From the NCBI RefSeq assembly GCF_000383595.1, contig NZ_KB911581.1, positions 1,228,275 to 1,292,274 of the forward strand: a stretch of 64,000 nucleotides of DNA. Reading direction: 5' to 3'. The stretch's first letter is position 1. Every line of letters starts with the position of its first letter. Below are positions 33,473 to 41,673 of this stretch, one piece after another. The notes beneath the pieces were generated by a model. The model saw only the letters and a program-made list of their open reading frames with translations. It had not been told where the DNA came from and made no database searches. The translations under genes were made by a program, and so were the position numbers. The DNA is from Streptomyces bottropensis ATCC 25435. GTDB taxonomy: Bacteria; Actinomycetota; Actinomycetes; Streptomycetales; Streptomycetaceae.

Positions 33473-35070
33473 AGGCCGGCCCCCTCGGTGCCCTGCGGGC
33501 CGCCGTCGGCCTGCTCGCCGTCCCGCTCGTCCGCGATCAGCGAGGCCGCGTCGCGGGGCAGGCGGAGGGTGAAGACCGCACCGCCCTCGGGGGAGTTGGC
33601 GGCGGTGATGCCGCCGCCGTGGATGTGGGCGTTCTCCAGGGCGATGGACAGGCCGAGGCCGCTGCCCTCGGAGCGGGGGCGGGAGGCGCTCGCCTTGTAG
33701 AAACGGTCGAAGACGTGCGGGAGGACGTCCTCGGGGATGCCGGGGCCGTGGTCCCGTACCTCGATCAGCAGGTCCGCGTCGCTCTTGTCGCCCGCGCGCA
33801 CCGAGACACGCACCGGCGAACCGCCGTGCTTGAGCGCGTTGCCGATCAGGTTCGCCAGGATCACGTCTAGGCGGCGCGGGTCGAGGTTGACGATGATGCC
33901 GCGCTCGGCGTCCAGGTCCACCGCGTCCAGCCAGGCGCGGGCGTCGATGCAGGCGGTGATCTGGTCGGCGATGTCCACGTCGTCGAGGACGAGACGGGCC
34001 GTGCCCGCGTCGAAGCGGGTGACCTCCATCAGGTTCTCGACCAGGTCGTTCAGGCGCCGGGTCTCGCTGACGACGAGCCGGACCGCCGGTTCGATCATGG
34101 GGTCGAGGCTGCCGGTGTCGGCGTCCAGTTCCTCCTCCAGCACCTCCGTGACGGCGGTGATCGCCGTCAGCGGTGTCCGGAGTTCGTGCGACATGTCGGC
34201 GACGAAGCGTCTGGACGCCTCCTCGCGGGCGCTCATGTCGTCGACCTTCTTCTCCAGCGACTCCGCCGCGAGGTTGAACGTCCGGGAGAGGTCGGCCAGT
34301 TCGTCCGTGCCCGAGACACGCAGCCGGGTGTCGAGCTTGCCCTCGCCGAGCCGCCGGGCGGCGACACCGAGGCGCTGCACCGGCTTCAGCACGGTCGTCG
34401 CGGCGGCCTGCGCGAGCAGCGCCGAGCCGATCAGCGACAGGCCGGTGGCGATCCCGAGCGACCAGGCCAGCGAGTTGAGGTCCTTCGCCTCCTCGGCGAG
34501 TGACTTGCGCATGTACCCGGTCGGCCCGCCGCCGATCATCTTCGCGCCGCCCACCAGATAGGGGGTGTCGCCGTCGATGACCCGCTGCCAGTACACGTGG
34601 TACGCGTGCTTGTTGCCCGACGTGAGTTTCTGCCGCTTGTCGACGGCCTTCTGCAGGGACGCCGGCACGTCGTCCAGCGAGAACCCGTCGAGCGCGTTGT
34701 CGGTCGAGGACCCCGAGACCGTCCGGCCGTCGGCGTCCTCGGCGACCAGCAGCACGCTGGAACGCTCGCCGCCGTCCGCCATCTTCCGTGCCGCGAGGCG
34801 CAGTTGGTCCTGTGTGGGGTTCGGGCGCAGCGTGCTCACATGGCTCTGCATCTCGCGCTCGAAGTCGTTGAGCGCCGCGTCCTGCGCGCGGGTCTGCACG
34901 GCCTCGCGGTTGAGCCAGTACGCGATGCCGGACGCCGACACGGCGGCCGTGAGCGCCACCAGACCGAAGACGACCACCAGCCGCAGCCGCAGGCTGGTGA
35001 AACGGATCCGGGACTGCACTTTCCTGCGAGCCGCGGCCCAGCCGCGGATCCCCCCCGAAGCCTTCGTCAC
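33469..35070 (-). CDS. afsQ2: AfsQ2 sensor histidine kinase
   Basis: Membrane sensor kinase that phosphorylates AfsQ1. Seen: 533 residues from GTG 35070 (GTGA overlap with afsQ1 stop); two membrane segments (about 29-53 and 204-224) enclosing a 150-residue outer sensor domain; HAMP about 225-277; H-box FVADMSHELRTP with H295; N-box NLIGNALKHGG; G1 DHGPGIPED; G2 GSGLGLS. Known: AfsQ1/Q2 of S. coelicolor respond to nutrient conditions, notably glutamate-rich medium, and affect antibiotic production and development. Operon order here is afsQ1-afsQ2-lipoprotein, all overlapping by 4 nt. Confidence 0.95.
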   Translation of the reverse strand: MTKASGGIRGWAAARRKVQSRIRFTSLRLRLVVVFGLVALTAAVSASGIAYWLNREAVQTRAQDAALNDFEREMQSHVSTLRPNPTQDQLRLAARKMADGGERSSVLLVAEDADGRTVSGSSTDNALDGFSLDDVPASLQKAVDKRQKLTSGNKHAYHVYWQRVIDGDTPYLVGGAKMIGGGPTGYMRKSLAEEAKDLNSLAWSLGIATGLSLIGSALLAQAAATTVLKPVQRLGVAARRLGEGKLDTRLRVSGTDELADLSRTFNLAAESLEKKVDDMSAREEASRRFVADMSHELRTPLTAITAVTEVLEEELDADTGSLDPMIEPAVRLVVSETRRLNDLVENLMEVTRFDAGTARLVLDDVDIADQITACIDARAWLDAVDLDAERGIIVNLDPRRLDVILANLIGNALKHGGSPVRVSVRAGDKSDADLLIEVRDHGPGIPEDVLPHVFDRFYKASASRPRSEGSGLGLSIALENAHIHGGGITAANSPEGGAVFTLRLPRDAASLIADERDGEQADGGPQGTEGAGL

Positions 35071-35744
35071 TGAGGAGTGTCCAACCGGTAGCCCACGCCG
35101 CGCACGGTACGGATCAGGGTCGGCGACGACGGCACGTCCTCGACCTTGGCGCGCAGCCGCTGCACACACGCGTCCACCAGACGGGAGTCGCCCAGGTAGT
35201 CGTGCTCCCACACCAGACGCAGCAACTGCTGCCGCGACAGCGCCTGTCCGGGGCGGCGGCTCAGCTCCAGCAGCAGCCGCAGCTCGGTGGGCGTCAGCTG
35301 GAGGTCCTCGCCGTTCTTCGTCACGGTCATCGCCGCGCGGTCGATCACGAGGGAGCCGAAGGTCGCCGCGTCGTTGGCCTCGCGCTCGCCGCGCCGCAGC
35401 ACCGCGCGGATACGGGCGTCCAGGACCCTCCCCTGCACGGGCTTGACCACGTAGTCGTCCGCGCCCGACTCCAGGCCCACCACGACGTCGATGTCGTCGC
35501 TGCGCGCCGTCAGCAGGATGATCGGCAGCTGGTCGGTGCGCCGGATCCGTCGGCACACCTCGAAGCCGTCGATTCCAGGCAGCATCACGTCCAAAACGAT
35601 CAGATCAGGCCGCTGTTCGCGCAGCAGCTTGAGGCCATCCTCGCCGGTGGCGGCGGTGGCGACACGGTGCCCCTGGCGCGTCAGTGAGAGCTCCAGGGCC
35701 GTGCGGATGGCGTCGTCGTCCTCGATCAGCAACAGGGAAGGCAC
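35067..35744 (-). CDS. afsQ1: AfsQ1 response regulator
   Basis: OmpR/PhoB-type regulator paired with AfsQ2. Seen: 225 residues from GTG 35744; receiver domain with E8-D9-D10 acidic pocket and phospho-acceptor D52 (LIVLDVMLPG), VVKP with the conserved Lys; winged-helix output domain from about 130 with QLTPTELRLLLEL and RTVRGVGYRLD. ATG at 35762 would add six residues. Known: AfsQ1 binds GTnAC-n6-GTnAC and activates sigQ and antibiotic pathway genes in S. coelicolor. A perfect copy of that box lies in the divergent promoter region at 35885-35900. Confidence 0.96.
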   Translation of the reverse strand: MPSLLLIEDDDAIRTALELSLTRQGHRVATAATGEDGLKLLREQRPDLIVLDVMLPGIDGFEVCRRIRRTDQLPIILLTARSDDIDVVVGLESGADDYVVKPVQGRVLDARIRAVLRRGEREANDAATFGSLVIDRAAMTVTKNGEDLQLTPTELRLLLELSRRPGQALSRQQLLRLVWEHDYLGDSRLVDACVQRLRAKVEDVPSSPTLIRTVRGVGYRLDTPQ

Positions 35745-35884
35745 GGGCTCATTCTGGCCCATGGCATGGCGCCGAATCGACCGTTGGAGCGCTCCCACCC
35801 CACACCCGCACACGATCGTGCCGTTCGCGTAGCCGTACGACTCTTCTCTGTGATCAACCTGTGCCCCGGCTGGGCCCGACCCCT

Positions 35885-35900
35885 GTGACAGCTCTGTGAC
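35885..35900 (+). promoter_or_regulatory. AfsQ1 box between afsQ1 and sigQ
   Basis: GTGACAGCTCTGTGAC, two GTGAC half sites with exactly six bases between, matches the known AfsQ1 consensus GTnAC-n6-GTnAC without mismatch. It is 150 nt before the sigQ ATG and 141 nt before the afsQ1 GTG, in a 305-nt divergent region that holds no other gene; the direct-repeat orientation points toward sigQ. Confidence 0.88.
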
Positions 35901-36049
35901 AGTCGGCGGACACGGCCATGAAGGTGAACCGGCAATCTTCTCGGCACAGGCAAGGAAACGCCGCCCGACAGCACCAAGGGGCGGAGCCGGGGAGCACGAA
36001 GAACCACAGCACAGCACCACGACCGGAAGTCCACGACGGGGGGCGCGAG

Positions 36050-36817
36050 ATGAACACACTGCACGGCAACAGCACTGGCGCAGTTGTCACGCGTCTCCAC
36101 GACGTCGTCCGGAACACGGAGAAGTCCGGTGCCGTGAGCGGGCGGGGGTGCGCTCGCGGCACCGGGCGTCAGCACACCACGTACATGTCGGTGGTTGACG
36201 CGCATGTGGCGGGAAGCACCACGGGGGTCGCCCACGGGGGAACGGGGGCGGCGGGGACCGCGTACGGGGAGGACACGGGGGAGCGCCGGTCTGTGTCGGA
36301 GGCGGAGTTCACCGCCTACGTCCAGGAGCGTCGTGCCTCCCTGTACGCGACGGCCTACCACCTGACCGGTGACCGCTTCGAGGCCGAGGACCTGCTGCAG
36401 AGCGCGCTGTTCTCGACCTACCGGGCCTGGGACCGGATCAGTGACAAGGCCGCGGTCGGGGGCTACCTCCGCCGCACCATGACCAATCTGCACATCAGCG
36501 CGTGGCGTCGCCGCAAGCTGAACGAGTACCCGACCGAGGAGCTGCCGGAGACGGCCGGCGACACGGACGCGATGCGCGGCACCGAACTGCGCGCCGTCCT
36601 GTGGCAGGCGCTCGCCCGGCTCCCCGAACTCCAGCGGACGATGCTGGTCCTTCGTTACTACGAGGGCCGCACGGACCCGGAGATCGCGGAGATCCTCGAC
36701 ATCAGTGTCGGCACGGTGAAGTCGAGCATCTGGCGGTCGCTCCGCCGGCTGCGCGAGGACGAGGTCCTCAGCTTCGGCCGTGACGAGGAGGAGTCCTTCG
36801 GGGAGCTTGTCGCCTGA
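36050..36817 (+). CDS. sigQ: SigQ, SigE-type ECF sigma factor
   Basis: ECF sigma factor divergent from afsQ1; in S. coelicolor it is a direct AfsQ1 target and represses antibiotic production. Seen: 255 residues from ATG 36050; 90-residue Gly/Thr-rich N-terminus with no fold evident; region 2 about 92-150 (EFTAYVQERRASLYATAYHLTGD, AEDLLQSALFSTYRAWDRI in parts); region 4 about 190-245 (LPELQRTMLVLRYYEGRTDPE in parts, SVGTVKSSIWRSLRRLR). The frame is open further upstream to 35918 and has an internal ATG at 36186, so the true start needs mapping. A T-tailed terminator follows 168 nt downstream after a G-rich stretch. Confidence 0.93.
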   Translation: MNTLHGNSTGAVVTRLHDVVRNTEKSGAVSGRGCARGTGRQHTTYMSVVDAHVAGSTTGVAHGGTGAAGTAYGEDTGERRSVSEAEFTAYVQERRASLYATAYHLTGDRFEAEDLLQSALFSTYRAWDRISDKAAVGGYLRRTMTNLHISAWRRRKLNEYPTEELPETAGDTDAMRGTELRAVLWQALARLPELQRTMLVLRYYEGRTDPEIAEILDISVGTVKSSIWRSLRRLREDEVLSFGRDEEESFGELVA

Positions 36818-36984
36818 AGGTCTGCGGGGGGAACGGGGGACGGGGGAAAAGCGGGGGGAGCACGGGGGAGGCGAGGGACGTCACGGTGGCGCGGGGGAGC
36901 GCCGGCGTGACGGCCGGGGGGTGACCGGCGGGGTCCGGGGGGACCACGACGGTGCAACGGGGAACACGGGGGACACGGGGGAAG

Positions 36985-37023
36985 CGGGACTGGAGGGCCG
37001 GGGGGTCCGTCCAGTCCCGTTTT
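36985..37023. terminator. Bidirectional terminator between sigQ and uridine kinase
   Basis: CGGGACTGGA (36985-36994) pairs with TCCAGTCCCG (37010-37019) around a G-rich 15-nt loop and is followed by TTTT on the plus strand. It separates convergent genes. The 170 nt before it contain more than ten runs of four or more G. Confidence 0.82.
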
Positions 37024-37045
37024 CATGTCCGCCTCGGGTCCGCCC

Positions 37046-37675
37046 TCAGGCCGTCGCCCTCGCGCCGTGGCCCGCGGTGGCCGCCGCCAGACGCCCCAGC
37101 GCCTCGTCCCTGTCGCACGGGTGGGCGCCCAACTCCGTCTGGCGGTTCACGATCGAGCGCTCCAGCCGCATCAGCCGCCAGCCGCGCCGCAGCAGGAACG
37201 GCACCGACTTGCGGCCCTCGCGCAGATCGCGCAGGAAGCGGCGGCGGAACGTCGTCACCGCACCACGGGTCAGGCACAGCGCGTCCGCCAGCAGGCCCAG
37301 TTCGCGGCAGCGCCCGACGATCTCGGCGGCGAAGATGCCCTCGGCGATGAACACCGGCGTCCGCCCGATGTCCAGGGCCTCCGCGCCGGTCCGCGCGCTG
37401 AGCGAGATGTCGTAGGCGGGGACGGTCGTACGGCTCGTGCGGCACAGCTCCTCGATCGCCGCGACGGCGGTGTCCGCGTCCCACGACAGCGGGTGGTCCC
37501 AGTCGATGTCCGTGCTGCCCGCGACCTGCGGCAGCGTCGGGTCGTCACCCTCCTTGTAGAAGTCGTCCAGCCGCAGCACGGGCAGGCCGGAGCGGGCGGC
37601 GAGGAGGGACTTGCCTGAGCCGGACGGGCCGGACAGCAGGACGACCCGGGTCGGTATCGGAGGATGCGCGCTCAC
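37046..37675 (-). CDS. udk: Uridine kinase-like P-loop kinase
   Basis: Phosphorylates uridine or cytidine to the monophosphate, the salvage alternative to phosphorolysis. Seen: 209 residues from GTG 37675; Walker A GPSGSGKS (16-23); LRLDDFYKEGDDPTLPQ (about 33-49) with the acidic catalytic/substrate motif; DWDHPLSWD; VFIAEGIFAAEI Walker-B region; LTRGAVTTFRRRFLRDLREGRK lid in parts. Known: close relatives in actinobacteria are annotated as uridine kinase, though activity is rarely tested. It has no CTACGCGCGTAG site and its upstream gap is short (143 nt to the secreted protein gene on the other strand). Confidence 0.82.
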   Translation of the reverse strand: MSAHPPIPTRVVLLSGPSGSGKSLLAARSGLPVLRLDDFYKEGDDPTLPQVAGSTDIDWDHPLSWDADTAVAAIEELCRTSRTTVPAYDISLSARTGAEALDIGRTPVFIAEGIFAAEIVGRCRELGLLADALCLTRGAVTTFRRRFLRDLREGRKSVPFLLRRGWRLMRLERSIVNRQTELGAHPCDRDEALGRLAAATAGHGARATA

Positions 37676-37818
37676 GAGAGTCCAGTGTGAGGCATCACGC
37701 GGCTCCCGCCGAGTCGGCGGGTCGCCCTTGGAGCGCACATCACACCTCAACTACCGTATGTGTCTCTATGATTACTTTGCGCATGGAAAAAACGGCACAG
37801 GAGAAGGTGGCACCACCG

Positions 37819-38232
37819 ATGGCTCGACTCTCACTCCCGGCTTCCCAGAACCCCTCCGCGCGGCGCGCGTTGCTGGCCGTCACCACCGCGGGGCTCGCCC
37901 TCGGCGCGGGCGCCGGTACGGCCGCCGCGGCGGACGGCGCCGTCCCGGTCGTCGACGTGCTGCGCACCCGGCCCACCTCGCTCGGCCAGGTCGACCCGCA
38001 GGCGGGTCTGCAGGCCCTGACCGGCACGCTCGGGTACGTCACCGGGCCGGTCGCGGGACTCAAGCCCAACCCGCTGGCGGGCACCGGGGTCGACCCGCTC
38101 GACAACGGGGTGGGCACCCAGCTGGCCGACTTCCGGCCGCTGACGTCGACGGCCCTGACCGGGCCGGTGGCGCAGGCGCCGTCGATCGGGAGCATTCCGG
38201 TGCTGGGGCAGGTGGTGGGCGGGTTGCGCTGA
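37819..38232 (+). CDS. Small secreted protein
   Basis: Exported protein without recognised domain. Seen: 137 residues from ATG 37819 (GGAGAAGG 11 nt upstream); twin-Arg-like RR followed by ALLAVTTAGLALGAGAGTAAAA, so the signal peptide probably ends near residue 31; mature part rich in Leu, Gly, Pro, Thr and Val with no Cys. ATG 37783 would add 12 residues. Similar in size and composition to the exported protein at 31.3 kb. Role unknown; ends just before a long bidirectional terminator. Confidence 0.72.
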   Translation: MARLSLPASQNPSARRALLAVTTAGLALGAGAGTAAAADGAVPVVDVLRTRPTSLGQVDPQAGLQALTGTLGYVTGPVAGLKPNPLAGTGVDPLDNGVGTQLADFRPLTSTALTGPVAQAPSIGSIPVLGQVVGGLR

Positions 38233-38243
38233 GCCGCCCGTGA

Positions 38244-38317
38244 GGAGCGCGGGCAGCCGCGCGGCCGGTCCCGGACGGTCGACGCCGTCCCGTGGGCCCC
38301 GCGGCTGCCCGCGCTCC
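38244..38317. terminator. Long-stem bidirectional terminator
   Basis: GGAGCGCGGGCAGCCGCG (38244-38261) is perfectly complementary to CGCGGCTGCCCGCGCTCC (38300-38317), an 18-bp stem with a 38-nt loop that itself can pair partly. It sits exactly between the convergent secreted-protein and aldehyde-dehydrogenase genes. Confidence 0.82.
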
Positions 38318-38320
38318 GGG

Positions 38321-39208
38321 TCAGTACGCCGAACCCGAGGCGCCCAGCGACCCCGTCGGGTGCCAGACCGTCTTGGTCTCCAGGAACGCCGTCATGCGGT
38401 CGATGCCGGGCGTCGCCGACCAGTCGTCCACAGGCTGTGGACGCAGGACGCGCTTGAGGTTGTCGGCTGCGGCGATCTCCAGCTCCTTCGCCAGGACGTC
38501 GTCCGCGCCGGCCAGATCGATCGCGTTGACGTCCTGGTGGGCGGCGAGGGGGGCCGCGATCTCCGCCGTACGGCCGGAGAGGACGTTGACGACGCCGCCG
38601 GGGACGTCGGAGGTGGCCAGCACCTCGCCGAGCGACAGCGCCGGGAGGGGGGACCTCTCGCTCGCGATCACGACCGCCGTGTTGCCGGTCGCGATCACCG
38701 GGGCCAGGACGGAGACCAGGCCCAGGAAGCTCGACTCCTGCGGCGCCAGGACCGTCACCACGCCCGTCGGTTCGGGGGAGGAGATGTTGAAGTACGGGCC
38801 CGCCACCGGGTTTCCGCCGCCGACCACCTGGGCGATCTTGTCGGTCCAGCCCGCGTACCAGACCCAGCGGTCGATGGTCGCCTCCACCAGGGCGGCGGCC
38901 TTCGACTTCGACAGGCCCTCGGCGTCGGCCACCTCGTGGACGAACTGGCTCTTGCGGCCCTCCAGCATCTCGGCGACGCGGTAGAGGACCTGGCCCCGGT
39001 TGTACGCCGTCGCGCCCGACCAGCCGCCGAACGCCTTGCGGGCGGCGACGACCGCGTCACGGGCGTCCTTGCGGGAGGAGAGCGGCGCGTTCGCCAGCCA
39101 CTTGCCCTTTGCGTCGGTCACCTCGTACACCCGGCCGCTCTCGGAACGCGGGAACTTCCCGCCGACGTACAGCTTGTAGGTCTTGAAAACAGACAGGCGG
39201 TCAGACAT
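38321..39208 (-). CDS. Aldehyde-dehydrogenase-like protein without catalytic domain
   Basis: Probably a non-catalytic partner or regulator of the adjacent aldehyde dehydrogenase. Seen: 295 residues against about 480 for the family. Residues 1-230 follow the NAD-binding half (KLYVGGKFPRSESGRVYEV, VLAPQESSFLGLVSVLAPVIATGNTAVV in parts), but the catalytic Glu motif (ELGGK) and the catalytic Cys motif (GQxC) are absent. The protein then jumps to RMTAFLETKTVWHPTG, which resembles the extreme C-terminus of normal enzymes. ATG overlaps the end of the full-length gene by 8 nt. Frame is intact and composition normal, so it looks like a maintained gene rather than decay. Confidence 0.85.
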   Translation of the reverse strand: MSDRLSVFKTYKLYVGGKFPRSESGRVYEVTDAKGKWLANAPLSSRKDARDAVVAARKAFGGWSGATAYNRGQVLYRVAEMLEGRKSQFVHEVADAEGLSKSKAAALVEATIDRWVWYAGWTDKIAQVVGGGNPVAGPYFNISSPEPTGVVTVLAPQESSFLGLVSVLAPVIATGNTAVVIASERSPLPALSLGEVLATSDVPGGVVNVLSGRTAEIAAPLAAHQDVNAIDLAGADDVLAKELEIAAADNLKRVLRPQPVDDWSATPGIDRMTAFLETKTVWHPTGSLGASGSAY

Positions 39209-40637
39209 CGAGGTACGCCTCCAGGCCGTGGCGGCCGCCCTCGCGGCCGAAGCCCGACTCCTTGTAGCCGCCGAACGGCGACGTCGGGTCGAACTTGTTG
39301 AACGTGTTGGACCAGACGACGCCCGCGCGGAGCTTGTTCGCGACGGCCAGGATCCGGGAGCCCTTCTCGGTCCAGATGCCCGCCGAGAGGCCGTACTGGG
39401 TGTTGTTGGCCTTGGCGACGGCCTCGTCCGGGGTGCGGAAGGTGAGGACGGAGAGGACAGGGCCGAAGATCTCGTCCCGCGCGATGGTGTGCGCCTGGCT
39501 GACGTTGGTGAACAGCGTCGGGGCGAACCAGTAGCCCGCGGAGGGGAGTTCGCAGGCGGGGGACCAGCGCTCGGCGCCCTCGGCCTCGCCGCGCTCGACG
39601 AGCGAGGTGATCCGGGTGAGCTGCTCCTCGGAGTTGATCGCCCCGATGTCGGTGTTCTTGTCGAGGGGGTCGCCGAGGCGGAGCGTCGACAGACGGCGCT
39701 TCAGGGAGTCGAGCAGCTCGTCCTGGATCGACTCCTGGACCAGGAGGCGGCTGCCCGCGCAGCAGACCTGGCCCTGGTTGAAGAAGATGCCGGTCACGAT
39801 GCCCTCGACGGCCTGGTCGATGGGGGCGTCGTCGAAGACGATGTTCGCGCCCTTGCCGCCCAGTTCGAGCGTCAGCTTCTTGCGGGTGCCCGCGACCGTC
39901 CGCGCGATCTGCTTGCCGACCGCCGTGGAGCCCGTGAAGGCGACCTTGTTCACGTCCGGGTGCGCGACCAGGGCCGCGCCCGCGTCGCCGTAGCCGGGGA
40001 GGATGTTGACGACACCCTTCGGCAGGCCCGCCTGGCGGCAGATGTCCGCGAAGAACAGCGCCGACAGGGGAGTGGTCTCGGCCGGCTTCAGCACGACCGT
40101 GTTGCCCGTCGCGAGCGCCGGGGCGATCTTCCACGCCAGCATCAGGAGCGGGAAGTTCCAGGGGATGACCTGGCCCGCCACGCCGAGGGGGCGCGGGTCG
40201 GCGCCGAAGCCCGCGTGGTCGAGCTTGTCGGCCCAGCCGGCGTAGTAGAAGAAGTGCGCGGCGACCAGGGGGAGGTCGGCGTCCCGCGTCTCCTTGATGG
40301 GTTTGCCGTTGTCCAGGGTCTCCAGGACGGCCAGTTCGCGGCTGCGCTCCTGGATGATGCGGGCGATGCGGAAGAGGTACTTCGCACGCTCCGCGCCCGG
40401 CAGCGCGGACCACTTCTCGAAGGCCTTGCGGGCCGCCGCCACCGCGCGGTCCACGTCCGCCTCGCCCGCGCGGGCGATCTCGGAGAGGACCTCCTCGGAG
40501 GAGGGGCTGACCGTCTTGAAGACCTTGCCGTCGGCGGCCTCGGTGAACTCGCCGTCGATGAACAGGCCGTAGGAGGGGGCGATGTCCACGACCGCCCGGG
40601 ACTCGGGGGCCGGTGCGTAGTCGAATGCGGAAGCCAT
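39201..40637 (-). CDS. Aldehyde dehydrogenase
   Basis: NAD(P)-dependent oxidation of an aldehyde to an acid. Seen: 478 residues; SYGLFIDGEFTEA start; PWNFPLLMLAWKIAPALA cofactor region; FTGSTAVGKQ; LELGGKGAN with the catalytic Glu (about 252); NQGQVCCAGSR with the catalytic Cys (about 286); EIFGPVLSV; PFGGYKESGFGREGG near the end. Translation start ATG 40637 lies 5 nt after deoC. Inferred: because DeoC releases acetaldehyde from deoxyribose-5-phosphate, this enzyme likely converts acetaldehyde to acetate; the operon and shared operator support that. Confidence 0.92.
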   Translation of the reverse strand: MASAFDYAPAPESRAVVDIAPSYGLFIDGEFTEAADGKVFKTVSPSSEEVLSEIARAGEADVDRAVAAARKAFEKWSALPGAERAKYLFRIARIIQERSRELAVLETLDNGKPIKETRDADLPLVAAHFFYYAGWADKLDHAGFGADPRPLGVAGQVIPWNFPLLMLAWKIAPALATGNTVVLKPAETTPLSALFFADICRQAGLPKGVVNILPGYGDAGAALVAHPDVNKVAFTGSTAVGKQIARTVAGTRKKLTLELGGKGANIVFDDAPIDQAVEGIVTGIFFNQGQVCCAGSRLLVQESIQDELLDSLKRRLSTLRLGDPLDKNTDIGAINSEEQLTRITSLVERGEAEGAERWSPACELPSAGYWFAPTLFTNVSQAHTIARDEIFGPVLSVLTFRTPDEAVAKANNTQYGLSAGIWTEKGSRILAVANKLRAGVVWSNTFNKFDPTSPFGGYKESGFGREGGRHGLEAYLDV

Positions 40638-40642
40638 GGGGA

Positions 40643-41596
40643 TCAGTCCACCGTCACGTAGTCGGGGCCGGAGTAGCGGCCGGTGGCCAGCTTCTGGCGC
40701 TGCATCAGCAGGTCGTTGAGGAGCGAGGACGCGCCGAAGCGGAACCAGTGGTTGTCCAGCCAGTCCTCGCCCGCGGTCTCGTTGACCAGGACGAGGAACT
40801 TGATCGCGTCCTTGGTGGTGCGGATGCCGCCGGCGGGCTTCACACCGACCTGGACGCCGCTCTGGGCGCGGAAGTCGCGGACGGCCTCCAGCATCAGGAG
40901 GGTGTTGGCGGGGGTGGCGTTCACCGCGACCTTGCCGGTCGAGGTCTTGATGAAGTCCGCGCCCGCGAGCATGCCGAGCCAGCTGGCGCGGCGGATGTTG
41001 TCGTAGGTCGAGAGCTCGCCGGTCTCGAAGATGACCTTGAGCCGGGCCGAGGAGCCGCAGGCCTCCTTCACGGCGGTGATCTCGTCGTGGACCTTGAGGT
41101 AGTTCCCCGCGAGGAACGCGCCGCGGTCGATGACCATGTCGATCTCGTCGGCGCCGGCGGAGACGGCCTCGTGGACGTCGGCCAGCTTCACGGCGAGGGC
41201 GGCGCGCCCGGCCGGGAAGGCGGTGGCGACGGAGGCGACCTTGACGGTGGAGCCGGCGACGGCCGCCTTGGCGGTGGGGACCATGTCCGGATAGACGCAG
41301 ACCGCGGCCGTCGAGGGGGCCGTGCGGTCACTGGGGTCGGGGAGGACCGCCTTGGCGCCGAGGGACCGGACCTTGCCCGGGGTGTCCGCGCCTTCCAGGG
41401 TCGTCAGATCGACCATGGAGATGGCCAGGTCGATGGCGTACGCCTTGGCGGTCGTCTTGATGGAACGGGTGCCGAGCGAGGCGGCGCGCGCCTCCAGGCC
41501 GACCGCGTCGACGCCGGGCAGCCCGTGGAGGAAGCGGCGCAGCGTGCTGTCGGACGCGGTGACGTCGGCGAGAGCGTGGGGTGCAGCTGTGGACAT
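40643..41596 (-). CDS. deoC: Deoxyribose-phosphate aldolase
   Basis: Splits 2-deoxyribose-5-phosphate into glyceraldehyde-3-phosphate and acetaldehyde. Seen: 317 residues from ATG 41596 (GTG at 41602 adds two); KVIFETGEL, DFIKTSTGK with the Schiff-base Lys, and VGVKPAGGIRT are the DERA class I signatures; TIM-barrel segment DEIDMVIDRGAFLAG. Length is longer than the 250-residue E. coli enzyme, as in eukaryotic and actinobacterial forms. First gene of the deoC-ALDH-ALDH-like operon. The perfect CTACGCGCGTAG site lies 19 nt upstream of the start codon, with no strong ribosome binding site between. Confidence 0.94.
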   Translation of the reverse strand: MSTAAPHALADVTASDSTLRRFLHGLPGVDAVGLEARAASLGTRSIKTTAKAYAIDLAISMVDLTTLEGADTPGKVRSLGAKAVLPDPSDRTAPSTAAVCVYPDMVPTAKAAVAGSTVKVASVATAFPAGRAALAVKLADVHEAVSAGADEIDMVIDRGAFLAGNYLKVHDEITAVKEACGSSARLKVIFETGELSTYDNIRRASWLGMLAGADFIKTSTGKVAVNATPANTLLMLEAVRDFRAQSGVQVGVKPAGGIRTTKDAIKFLVLVNETAGEDWLDNHWFRFGASSLLNDLLMQRQKLATGRYSGPDYVTVD

Positions 41597-41615
41597 GGTC
41601 ACCAGACGAGCATAT

Positions 41616-41627
41616 CTACGCGCGTAG
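41616..41627. promoter_or_regulatory. CTACGCGCGTAG operator before deoC
   Basis: Perfect palindrome CTACGCGCGTAG, 19 nt upstream of the deoC start on the minus strand, identical to the sites before the nucleoside transporter, add and pnp. Confidence 0.82.
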
Positions 41628-41673
41628 CAGGTGTACAGCCCCCGGATTGTTTGCGGTCGCCCGCGGGTCGGTC

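Noticed and set aside
35918..36049. Extended N-terminus of SigQ from 35918
   Set aside because: The extra segment is polar and dissimilar to sigma factors, and would start just 17 nt after the AfsQ1 box; ATG 36050 gives the length expected for SigQ.
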